The notes under the pieces: model-generated | What the model was told of the DNA's origin: nothing | The model's database searches: none | What the model saw: only the letters and a program-made list of their open reading frames with translations | Source of the DNA: JAHEKO01 sp965212505 | Lineage (GTDB): Bacteria; Acidobacteriota; Thermoanaerobaculia; Multivoradales; JAHEKO01 | NCBI GenBank assembly: GCA_965212505.1 | Contig: OZ243123.1 | Coordinates: 1,054,001-1,118,000, forward strand | Direction of reading: 5' to 3' | DNA: 64,000 bases | Position numbers and translations under genes: made by a program | Shown here: positions 9,797-17,250 of the stretch, piece by piece | How positions within the stretch are numbered: position 1 is the stretch's first letter | Layout of the letters: each line of letters starts with the position of its first letter

Positions 9797-11209
9797 ATGA
9801 ATCGATTCCGAACGCTGGGGTTCGTTCTTCTGCTGGCTCTGCACCTGCCGGCAACAGCCGCCAACATCGAAGTCAACGCGACCTGTACTCTGGTCGACGC
9901 GATCGAGGCGGCGAACAACGACGACGATGCCGGGGGCCTCTGTCCTCCTGGCGGCTCTGGAGCCGACGTTCTCGAGTTGACTAGCGACGTAGAACTCACC
10001 GCGATTCAGAACACGACGGTTGGAGACACGGGCACACCAGCGGTGTCCACGAACATCCGGATCGACGGAGACGGCTTCGAAATTTCGCGGGCTGCGGGAG
10101 CCCCGGACTTCCGGCTCTTTCTGGTTGATCCCGGCGGCGAGCTGACGCTCTCATCAGTCACCTTGAGCGGCGGTGTGGCGAACAACTACTCTGGCTTCTA
10201 CGGTGCGGCGGGCGGTGCAGTTTATTCGGACTACGGTACGGTCCGGCTGCTCAACGCCACTGCGAAGCACAACACCGCCGAGTCCGGAGGCGCGGTGTTC
10301 GGCAACTTCGGCTCCGTGATCTCGCTCGACAGCACCTTCTACTCGAACTACGCGATCGAAGTGGGCGGCGCGATCAGCTCCTACCAGGCGCTGATCTCCG
10401 GTACGAACTCGACCTTCTCCAAGAACACCGCTGGCATCTATGGTGGTGCCATCAAGCCAGGTTACGCGTCGAGCTTGACGCTCGTGAATACAACGATCGC
10501 CGCCAATGAAGCACCGATCGGCGGCGGGGTGAGCGACTACGGTAGCTTTGGCGTCAGCCCGCATCTGACCGGAACCGCGTTCGGCTACAACCTCGGCGGC
10601 AACTGCGGCATCTACTTCGCTATCGACAACGGTGGCAATGTCGACAACGACGGCACCTGCGGCGTGTCCGGCGTACTCTCCGGACTCGACCCCGTGCTGG
10701 CGGACAACGGCGGTCCAACCAAGACGCACGCACTCCTTGCCGGGTCATCGGCGATAGACGATGCCGGCCCTTGTGGGATTCCCGGCGATCAGCGCGGCTT
10801 CGCGCGCGACGCTCTCTGCGACAGCGGCTCGGTCGAGTTCGGTGCGGCTCCCATGGGTGGCGCGCCGATCGGTCTGCAGGTGCAACGCGTCACCTGCAAG
10901 AACGTGACGACCGGCCAGACGGTGACGATCGCTCAACCGCAGGGCAGCTTCAACTGCGAGGACGCGGGCCTCACAGTGAGCGCGGGCGACAACGTTCGCT
11001 TGGACATCGGCGGTCGCTCGATCGACACGGATACCGGCGCTACCGCCATCGGCATCAGCCAGCTTCGAGTACGTTGCCTTAACCGCACGACCTCGCAGCA
11101 GGTGCAGTTCCAGCCGAGCGGCACGCAGAGCTGGAGCTGTCTCGACGAGGGGCTGACCTACGGTCCGAGCGATCGGTTGCAGCAGACGGTTCTCGGCGTT
11201 GCGGATTGA
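9797..11209 (+). CDS. Secreted beta-helix protein (choice-of-anchor Q type), copy 1
   Basis: 470 residues with a signal peptide ending LPATAA. The middle is a Gly/Asn-rich parallel beta-helix with repeated G-G-A-V/I turns (GGAVYSDYGTVRLLNAT, GGAVFGNFGSVISLDST). It ends in the signature LADNGGPTKTHAL...SSAID...DQRG that is typical of choice-of-anchor Q proteins. After this come two related 45-residue units, each with two cysteines (see findings). The role is unknown; such proteins are exported and probably surface-associated. ATG 9797 follows a strong GGGGGAGGAAG site and lines up with the start of the tandem paralogue at 11348. Confidence 0.8.
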   Translation: MNRFRTLGFVLLLALHLPATAANIEVNATCTLVDAIEAANNDDDAGGLCPPGGSGADVLELTSDVELTAIQNTTVGDTGTPAVSTNIRIDGDGFEISRAAGAPDFRLFLVDPGGELTLSSVTLSGGVANNYSGFYGAAGGAVYSDYGTVRLLNATAKHNTAESGGAVFGNFGSVISLDSTFYSNYAIEVGGAISSYQALISGTNSTFSKNTAGIYGGAIKPGYASSLTLVNTTIAANEAPIGGGVSDYGSFGVSPHLTGTAFGYNLGGNCGIYFAIDNGGNVDNDGTCGVSGVLSGLDPVLADNGGPTKTHALLAGSSAIDDAGPCGIPGDQRGFARDALCDSGSVEFGAAPMGGAPIGLQVQRVTCKNVTTGQTVTIAQPQGSFNCEDAGLTVSAGDNVRLDIGGRSIDTDTGATAIGISQLRVRCLNRTTSQQVQFQPSGTQSWSCLDEGLTYGPSDRLQQTVLGVAD

Positions 11210-11347
11210 GTTGGCTCGCCTCGGCGGGCCCGCTGAGTTCAATCCTCAGAGGTTATCGCTGCATGTGCATGTATCGATAGAGCGACCCTGGCCTACTAGT
11301 CAGACGCTCGCGATTCTCTGGAGTTCATTTGATCGATGGGAGCAGGA

Positions 11348-12775
11348 ATGAGACGACTTCGCCTCTTGGGACTTGGCCTGGTGCTGGTTCTGCAACTTCC
11401 GGCAACAGCAGCCAACATCGAGGTCAACGCGACCTGTACGTTGATCGACGCGATTGCCGCCGCAAACAACGACGACGACGCGGGCGGTCTCTGTCCGCCT
11501 GGCGGTTCCGGCAACGATGTGTTGCAGCTCACGGGTGACATCGAGCTGACCACGGTCGAGGACACGAGCTTCGGCGACACCGGCACACCATCGGTGACCT
11601 CGAACATCCAGATCGACGGTGGCGGATTCGAGATCTCCCGACCTGCGACGGCGCCAGGCTTCCGCCACTTTGTCGTCGAGTTCGGGGGAGTCTTGACGCT
11701 GAGCTCCGTGACGGTGAGTGGCGGAGTGGCGACCAGCCACGGCAGCTTCTATGGTCCTGCCGGCGGCGCCGTCTACTCGGACTACGGCACAGTGCGACTT
11801 GTCAATACGACGGTTCGGGACAACTCCGCACGTAACGGTGGTGCCATCTTCGGCAACTTCGGCACCGTCGCTCTCTTCGACAGCACCGTCGAGGCCAACT
11901 ACGCGAGCGGTCGGGGAGGTGGAATCGGCTCCTACAACGCGATGGTCTCGGGCACCAACTCGACCTTCTCGGGCAACTTCGCGGGAGTTTATGGGGGCGC
12001 GGTCTTTAGCGGCTATGGGGCGGACCTGACCCTGGTCAGCAGCACCATCGCGGCGAACACCGCACCTTTCGGCGGCGGTGGAATCAGCAACTACGGCAGC
12101 TTCGGCAACGCGCCCACGCTCGTGGGTAGCGCGCTCGGCTACAACGATGGTGGCAACTACGGCGGCAACTGCGGCGTCTACTTCGTGCACGACGACGGCG
12201 GCAACGTCGACAACGACGGCAGTTGTGGGGTGTCAGGGTTCCTCTCCGGCCTCGATCCGACGCTGGCTGACAACGGCGGTCCCACCAGGACCCATGCCCT
12301 GGTTGTCGGTTCGTCGGCAATCGACAACGCCGGAGCGTGCGGCCTCCTCGGCGACCAGCGCGAGTTTCTGCGCGACGCTTCATGTGACAGCGGGTCGGTC
12401 GAGTTTGGAGCGGCGCCGACGGGCGGTTCTCCGATCGGCCTTCGAGTGCAGCGGGTCACCTGCAAGAACGTGACGACCGGCCAGACGGTCCTGATCGCTC
12501 AGCCAGAGGGGAGCTTCGACTGCGAAGGCGCGGGCCTGACGGTCAACCCGGGCGACGACGTCCGCCTCGACATCGGCGGTCGCTCGAGCGAGGCGGACTT
12601 CGGTGCTACGGCGATCGGCGTCAGCGGTCTTCGGGTGCGTTGTCTGAACCGCACCACTTCGCAGCAGGTCCAATTCCAGCCGAGCGCCACGCACAGCTGG
12701 AGCTGCGCCGACGAGGGGCTGACCTACGGCCCGACGGATCGGCTACAGCAGACGGTCCTCGGCGTCGCAAACTGA
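11348..12775 (+). CDS. Secreted beta-helix protein (choice-of-anchor Q type), copy 2
   Basis: 475 residues, a tandem paralogue of the preceding gene along its whole length: the same signal peptide ending LPATAA, the same mature start (NIEVNATCTL), the same beta-helix repeats, the NGGPTRTHAL signature and the same C-terminal pair of cysteine-containing units. It carries a few extra residues (YNDGGNYGGNCG) relative to copy 1. ATG 11348 is chosen because it aligns with copy 1 and follows GGAGCAGGA; ATG 11336 is also open. The 138-base spacer resembles part of the upstream region of copy 1, so the duplicated unit seems to include its promoter region. Confidence 0.8.
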   Translation: MRRLRLLGLGLVLVLQLPATAANIEVNATCTLIDAIAAANNDDDAGGLCPPGGSGNDVLQLTGDIELTTVEDTSFGDTGTPSVTSNIQIDGGGFEISRPATAPGFRHFVVEFGGVLTLSSVTVSGGVATSHGSFYGPAGGAVYSDYGTVRLVNTTVRDNSARNGGAIFGNFGTVALFDSTVEANYASGRGGGIGSYNAMVSGTNSTFSGNFAGVYGGAVFSGYGADLTLVSSTIAANTAPFGGGGISNYGSFGNAPTLVGSALGYNDGGNYGGNCGVYFVHDDGGNVDNDGSCGVSGFLSGLDPTLADNGGPTRTHALVVGSSAIDNAGACGLLGDQREFLRDASCDSGSVEFGAAPTGGSPIGLRVQRVTCKNVTTGQTVLIAQPEGSFDCEGAGLTVNPGDDVRLDIGGRSSEADFGATAIGVSGLRVRCLNRTTSQQVQFQPSATHSWSCADEGLTYGPTDRLQQTVLGVAN

Positions 12776-12795
12776 GTCCTTTCCGAGCGGCAGGC

Positions 12796-12816
12796 CAGAG
12801 CGCGGGAGGCGCTCTG
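12796..12816. other. Hairpin between convergent genes
   Basis: A perfect eight-base-pair stem (CAGAGCGC/GCGCTCTG) with a five-base loop lies between the beta-helix gene and the convergent DUF3179 gene. There is no T tract on either strand, so it is at best an imperfect bidirectional terminator. Confidence 0.35.
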
Positions 12817-12888
12817 CACCCTCAAGTTCGAGCTCGACGTTCTGCTCTGCGCGGAGCGTGCGCTCGTCTGCGAGTTGACCTGCGTTCC

Positions 12889-14265
12889 CTAGTCGTTGAT
12901 CTGACCCACCGTGTCTGCGGGCGGAAGCCGAACCAACCGTGTCTGCGGATAGGAGCCGAGCCAGCCGAACCAGAAGACGCGTTGCGAGGGCAGGCGGGTG
13001 AGGGTCTGTCCCTCGGGCCCTTCGAGTGCGCTCTCGGTCAGCTTCCACCTGGCGCCGGTGGAGTCGGTCACCGTCTCCTTCTGGTCCCACTTCGCGAAAC
13101 GTAGACCCTCGGTCGCGTACACGCGGTTCCCTCCGGAACGATCGGTCAGGACGACGAAGTCGAGCGGGCCGATGGCGTCGTGGTAGACGGGTGTTTCGAC
13201 GAGAAAGGCCTGTGAGATGGCCAGGGTCTCCTGAGGAGTCTCTGGGAAGACCAAGCCGAGCACTTCGTCCTTGTTCTTGAGTCGGGAGTCGCGGAACGGC
13301 GTGTTGAACATCAGCTCGTCGGTGGCGAAGTACGAGTTGTAGGCGACGCCCTCGCCATAGTCGCGCTCGTGCCCGGTGTCGAGCGAAAGTACCTGGGTCT
13401 TTGGGTGACGCTTGCGCCATTCCCCCCAGGTGGTTGTGACGACGCTCCGACGATTCAGTTGGATGCCGCTGTCGGCCAGTGGGCCGATCACCGGCTCGCC
13501 CCAGATCGAGTACCAGAGCGATTGTGTGGCGGCGTCGTACATCAGTTTGTTCGAGCGATAGAGGAAGCCGCTCGTGCCGAACGCGTGGTTGACTCCGTCG
13601 ACTTCGGTGTCGAAAAGGATCACCGTGCCGCACAGCGTGCAGTAGACGCCAGCGACCGGAACGCCGCCGACCTCGTCGACGAACATCTCGTGCCAGGCGA
13701 GAATTCGTTTTGGGTACGCCCGGGCATCGCCTTCGACCTCGATCGCGAAGACGATGTTCGAGTCGTCGAGATACTTCGCCTCCTTGGCGGAGATCATCTT
13801 GGGAGAGCGCAGGGGTGGGATGCCGTCTTGCGTGACGCCGCCCCAGCGAACCTCGTCGAGTCGGATGCGCAGCTTTCGGTCCTGCGAGAAGTAGCCGGCG
13901 AACTTCGGGTCGATGATGCGGTAGAGGAGGCTCTTGAACTCGGCGTACTGCGGATGCGGATTCTCCTCCTGCGACCACAGATACTCGTACCAGCTCTTGA
14001 CGTCGAAGCCGAACTCCTGGCTGGTTTTCGACTCGAGCAGGTCGAGCGCCTGTCGAGAGATGCGCGGATCGCGCACAAAATTGAGCACCTCGAGCAGCAT
14101 CACCGAAGAGCCTGGATGCCAATCCGCTCGAATACGACCGAGCGCCGCCTCACGGTCAGCCGTCTCACCGCCGAGGAGGCGGAGGAAGTCCTTGGGATCG
14201 TTGGCCGACGCAGGGTTCGGCGTCAGCAGAGCGGCGGTCAAGACGAGCAAGAGTGCGGTTCGCAT
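12889..14265 (-). CDS. DUF3179 domain-containing secreted protein
   Basis: 458 residues with a signal peptide (hydrophobic 4-20, ending PASA). From about residue 145 it matches the DUF3179 family: the block GVPVAGVYCTLCGTVILF with the paired Cys209 and Cys212, then FGTSGFLYRSNKLMYD and SLWYSIWGEPVIG. The YCxLC pair suggests metal or disulfide chemistry, but the function of the family is unknown. The N-terminal 140 residues are helical. ATG 14265 has GGAGG seven bases upstream. Confidence 0.85.
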   Translation of the reverse strand: MRTALLLVLTAALLTPNPASANDPKDFLRLLGGETADREAALGRIRADWHPGSSVMLLEVLNFVRDPRISRQALDLLESKTSQEFGFDVKSWYEYLWSQEENPHPQYAEFKSLLYRIIDPKFAGYFSQDRKLRIRLDEVRWGGVTQDGIPPLRSPKMISAKEAKYLDDSNIVFAIEVEGDARAYPKRILAWHEMFVDEVGGVPVAGVYCTLCGTVILFDTEVDGVNHAFGTSGFLYRSNKLMYDAATQSLWYSIWGEPVIGPLADSGIQLNRRSVVTTTWGEWRKRHPKTQVLSLDTGHERDYGEGVAYNSYFATDELMFNTPFRDSRLKNKDEVLGLVFPETPQETLAISQAFLVETPVYHDAIGPLDFVVLTDRSGGNRVYATEGLRFAKWDQKETVTDSTGARWKLTESALEGPEGQTLTRLPSQRVFWFGWLGSYPQTRLVRLPPADTVGQIND

Positions 14266-14393
14266 AGAAGGGCCTCCGAGTACGCTACATCTTAATCATC
14301 CGTCGCCCGAGGCGGCACGGATCGGTCGGGATGAAATCGTGAACTTTGCCCTCGTCGACCGCTGGGGTCGGAGCTGCGGACGGACCCTTGATC

Positions 14394-14402
14394 TGCTAGA
14401 CT
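14394..14402 (+). promoter_or_regulatory. Possible extended -10 promoter of tRNA-Tyr/tRNA-Gly
   Basis: TGCTAGACT is an extended -10 element about 45 bases before the tRNA-Tyr 5' end. It resembles the TGCTATCTT element ahead of rpsL in this window. No clear -35 hexamer is present at the expected distance. Confidence 0.4.
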
Positions 14403-14447
14403 GCGCGGCGCTCGCGGGAACCTACCTGGTTTTCGACAGTGCCTCGT

Positions 14448-14534
14448 GGAGGTGTGGCCGAGCGGTCAAAGGCAACAGACTGTAAATCTGTCGGGCTAAG
14501 CCCTACGGTGGTTCGAATCCATCCACCTCCACCA
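14448..14534 (+). tRNA. tRNA-Tyr (anticodon GTA)
   Basis: An 87-base cloverleaf with acceptor stem GGAGGTG/CACCTCC, anticodon stem ACAGA/TCTGT enclosing the loop CTGTAAA, a long class II variable arm, T-loop GTTCGAATC and an encoded CCA end. The anticodon and long variable arm identify tyrosine. It is followed 38 bases later by tRNA-Gly, as in the E. coli tyrU-glyT pair. Confidence 0.96.
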
Positions 14535-14572
14535 TTTCTTTTCCAGACGCGGCGCCTACGTAGCGCCAAAAA

Positions 14573-14647
14573 GCGGGAGTAACTCAGTGGTAGAGTCTCG
14601 GCCTTCCAAGCCGTTGGTCGCGGGTTCGATTCCCGTCTCCCGCTCCA
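14573..14647 (+). tRNA. tRNA-Gly (anticodon TCC)
   Basis: A 75-base cloverleaf with acceptor stem GCGGGAG/CTCCCGC, anticodon loop CTTCCAA (anticodon TCC), T-loop GTTCGATTC and encoded CCA. In E. coli the next gene of this cluster is thrT; here the matching tRNA-Thr lies 28.4 kb further on. Confidence 0.96.
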
Positions 14648-14692
14648 TAGTTTTCTCCTGAAGAAGACGGCCACAGAAGAGGCGATCGTGGA

Positions 14693-15232
14693 ATGAACGA
14701 GTCGACCTCCGCGCTCGTACAGGACATCGAGCGAGCCCGAGCGGCGCTGGTCGCTCTTGTCGAGTCCATCGGCCCCAGCGACATGGCGGTACCGATCGGC
14801 GAGGGTCGCTGGTCGCCGACCCAGTACCTCGAGCATCTGGTGCGGGCGGAGGAGGCTACGCTGTGGCGGATGTACAAGGCGGTGGACGACTTTCGTCGTT
14901 CCGGTGAGGCCCTGACGAGCTCTACGCCGGGGCTCACGATCGAGGAGGTTGTGGAACGAACTTGGGAGGAGACGGTCGAAGCGCCGCCCTTGGCCGTACC
15001 GCAGTTGGGAGAGCCGAGCGCCTACTGGCGGGTTCGCTTCCAGAACAACGCGTCAGTGGTCGGGGACTTCGCGCGTCTCGTGCGAGAGGACGAGCTCGAC
15101 GCGCTCTGCTACGCGCACCCGATCTCGGGGCCGTTCACCCTCCGGCAGGCGTTTCAGTTCGTGCGGTTTCACATCGATCGGCACCGTGGCCAGCTGGAAG
15201 AGGCCGGTCTGCCGCGGACTGACTCCCGCTAG
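14693..15232 (+). CDS. DinB-superfamily protein
   Basis: 179 residues, all helical, matching the DinB/YfiT four-helix-bundle superfamily. The metal-ligand histidines are visible in WSPTQYLEHLVRAEE and in the C-terminal FHIDRHRGQ. Members are metal-dependent enzymes, including thiol transferases, but the substrate here is unknown. It starts 45 bases after tRNA-Gly and could share its promoter. Confidence 0.75.
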   Translation: MNESTSALVQDIERARAALVALVESIGPSDMAVPIGEGRWSPTQYLEHLVRAEEATLWRMYKAVDDFRRSGEALTSSTPGLTIEEVVERTWEETVEAPPLAVPQLGEPSAYWRVRFQNNASVVGDFARLVREDELDALCYAHPISGPFTLRQAFQFVRFHIDRHRGQLEEAGLPRTDSR

Positions 15233-15287
15233 CACGCGACTCACATCGTCGACGGCATCGAGCCGCGCCGGCGACGCGGAGGACGCT

Positions 15288-15704
15288 TCAAGAGACGGAG
15301 TCGACGTACTCGCGCGGAAAACCGAGCTCGCGCAACACGGCTCGCAGCTTCGACGCGTAGTCGGGGTTGTGCTCGTCGGGCGACGGCACCTCGCGGAGGT
15401 TGTAGCAAAGCGCCGGGACCGATTCACCCGCGAGCGTGCACGCTAGGACAGCTTCGGCTGCGTAGCGCTCTAGCCCTGGGGCTGAGTAGAGGAGGTCCAA
15501 CTCGCGGTGTCTGAGGGCGATGAGCATGCCGTAGGCGCGCGCTCCGGCTGTGGGGACGAGCGTCGCCCGTTTGCCGATGCGTAGCGCGAACCCGTCCACG
15601 AAGCCGGCTCGAAGGGCGGTCGGCTCGACTCCGGCGTCGCGAAGGATGTCTTCGTCCATGAACAGGCCGTAGAAGAAGCCGTCGATGTGGCGCTCGGTAG
15701 TCAT
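15288..15704 (-). CDS. Gamma-glutamylcyclotransferase-like protein
   Basis: 138 residues. The N-terminal FFYGLFMDEDIL resembles the YGxxM/L motif of the gamma-glutamylcyclotransferase/AIG2 fold, and the middle (GARAYGMLIAL, then RYAAEAVLACTL) fits its beta barrel. These small cytosolic enzymes cyclise gamma-glutamyl amides. The catalytic Glu cannot be assigned with certainty, so activity is inferred from fold only. No strong ribosome binding site precedes ATG 15704. It converges on the DinB gene with a 55-base gap. Confidence 0.6.
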   Translation of the reverse strand: MTTERHIDGFFYGLFMDEDILRDAGVEPTALRAGFVDGFALRIGKRATLVPTAGARAYGMLIALRHRELDLLYSAPGLERYAAEAVLACTLAGESVPALCYNLREVPSPDEHNPDYASKLRAVLRELGFPREYVDSVS

Positions 15705-15830
15705 TCGGGGGTGTCCGTTGCAGGCCTCAGTCTAGGCCGGTAGCGCGTGACGAGGTGCTGAGAGTTTTTTATAGGAGGGATGCACGGCCTGTGTCTTGAA
15801 GCGGGGCGAATTCTCGTTCGTCTCTTGTAG

Positions 15831-15995
15831 GGCGGCCGTGTCGAAGGGGCCTCCATGGCTGCGTCTCGCGCCGCGACTGGGCTTCGCGTGCCTTCGTCTC
15901 TTGACCACGTCTTGGGAAAGCCTTGAAAGTCTCCGAGAACACCGATCGGCGGTCTCGAGATCGATTCAGAAGCTTGCCGTTCTGGTCGCCCGGCG
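15831..15995 (+). pseudogene. Decayed 5' remnant of an FG-GAP protein gene
   Basis: This stretch matches the start of the intact FG-GAP gene at 17251. The ribosome binding site and start (CGAAGG...ATGGCTGCGTCTCG, ATG at 15855) correspond to CGAAGG...ATGGGTGCGTCTCG. Further on, 15936-15965 encodes RTPIGGLEID in the same frame, as in the intact gene, with only third-position differences. A TGA at 15924 and several one-base to six-base indels break the frame, and similarity fades after about 15995. The rest of the 490-base gap (15705-16194) contains no supported gene. Confidence 0.6.
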
Positions 15996-16194
15996 GATGG
16001 TCGCTGGCACTGGAGTTCGCGGCGGTACGTCTCGACGAGGTGCAGCGCTCTCGAGAGAGTGGTTGGCGGTCAGTAGACGTACAGACGGGGAGCGCGCGCT
16101 CCATCGGCTGCGCAGGACATGCCGGCCGCTGCGTCCCGCGGCAACTCGCGGAGCGCCGATTGAGAGGCGACGCGGGGGTGCCTAGGCTGCGTGG

Positions 16195-17151
16195 GTGAAA
16201 CGCTTCGCTTCGACTGTCTGCCTGTCCCTGCTCGTTACGCTTCCGATCGCTGCCGCCGACCGAACCGACGACCGCTGGCTAGGAATCAGCGATTTTGGGG
16301 AGTGGTCGCCCGATGGTTCACACATCGCCTTCCATTCGACTCGTGACGGGAACTTCGAGATCTACGTCATGAAGTCCGACGGCACGGAGCAGAGGCGATT
16401 GACCCACAACCCTTGGGCCGACGCCTTTCCCGCCTTCTCACCCGACGGGCAGACCTTGGTGTTCAGCGCGCGTCGCGATGGTTGGATCACGACGCCCAGC
16501 CGAAATCAGCTCTACCTGATCGATGTCGATGGCGAGAACCTCCAGCAGCTGACCCTCGACTCCCACCTCGAAGAGGATCCGGGGCGACCGAGCTCGAACA
16601 ACGTCTATCCACGGTTTCACCCGGAGGGCTGGGTCGCGTTCCTTTCAGACCGATCCAACGGGTGGCTCGAGGTCTTTCGGATCGATCCCGACGGGCGAGG
16701 TCTCAAGCGCCTCACCCACGGCAGAAGGAACCACTACAACCTGGTCGTTTCGCCCGGCGGTGAGCGTCTCTGCTTCGACACCCACAAAGACCGTCATCCG
16801 ACGGCGGCGATTCGCGACGGCGGTTGGGACATCCACTGTGTCGCGAGCGAGGGCGGCCCCTACCTGAACTTGACCGCTAACCCTCGCTATGAGGACTACG
16901 ATTCGACGATGTCTCCTGACGGTCAGCGGATCATCTACAACCGAAGCGGCCACCGGGGACTGTTCATGATGAACGGCGACGGCAGCGGCCAGACGGACGA
17001 AGCGTTCTACGAGGAGAGCGCCTTCTCGCCTCGGTGGTCACCGGACGGTCGGAGGCTGCTTTTTACTTCGACTCGTGACGGACATCGAGAGCTCTATGTG
17101 ATGGAACTCGAAACCCGGGCGGTCGAACGTCTGACGTACAGCCGTCCGTAG
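16195..17151 (+). CDS. Secreted TolB-like PD40 beta-propeller protein
   Basis: 318 residues with a signal peptide (ending PIAAA). Five to six PD40 blades are visible through the repeated W/F-S-P-D-G motif (EWSPDGSHIAFHSTRDG, AFSPDGQTLVFSARRDG, MSPDGQRIIYNRSG, WSPDGRRLLFTSTRDG). The whole protein is one propeller, lacking the N-terminal domain of TolB. It is probably periplasmic and protein-binding; no catalytic residues are visible. The start codon is GTG 16195, directly ahead of the signal peptide, with only a weak ribosome binding site. Confidence 0.8.
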   Translation: MKRFASTVCLSLLVTLPIAAADRTDDRWLGISDFGEWSPDGSHIAFHSTRDGNFEIYVMKSDGTEQRRLTHNPWADAFPAFSPDGQTLVFSARRDGWITTPSRNQLYLIDVDGENLQQLTLDSHLEEDPGRPSSNNVYPRFHPEGWVAFLSDRSNGWLEVFRIDPDGRGLKRLTHGRRNHYNLVVSPGGERLCFDTHKDRHPTAAIRDGGWDIHCVASEGGPYLNLTANPRYEDYDSTMSPDGQRIIYNRSGHRGLFMMNGDGSGQTDEAFYEESAFSPRWSPDGRRLLFTSTRDGHRELYVMELETRAVERLTYSRP

Positions 17152-17250
17152 CCCGCGCACTGTGCGCCCACGGCTCGAGGGGATGGTGTGCTATGGTTCG
17201 CACAGCTTTTCCTCTAATTTGGTTGGCCGGCTGTGCCGAAGGAGTGCGCT

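Noticed and set aside
9797..12775. Repetitive Gly/Asn-rich DNA considered as a CRISPR or satellite array
   Set aside because: The repetition is at the protein level (beta-helix turns) without identical repeats and spacers.
15769..16185. Open frames of about 110-130 codons on both strands between the GGCT-like and PD40 genes
   Set aside because: Arg-rich composition with no domain; the region is better explained in part as a decayed copy of the FG-GAP gene start.
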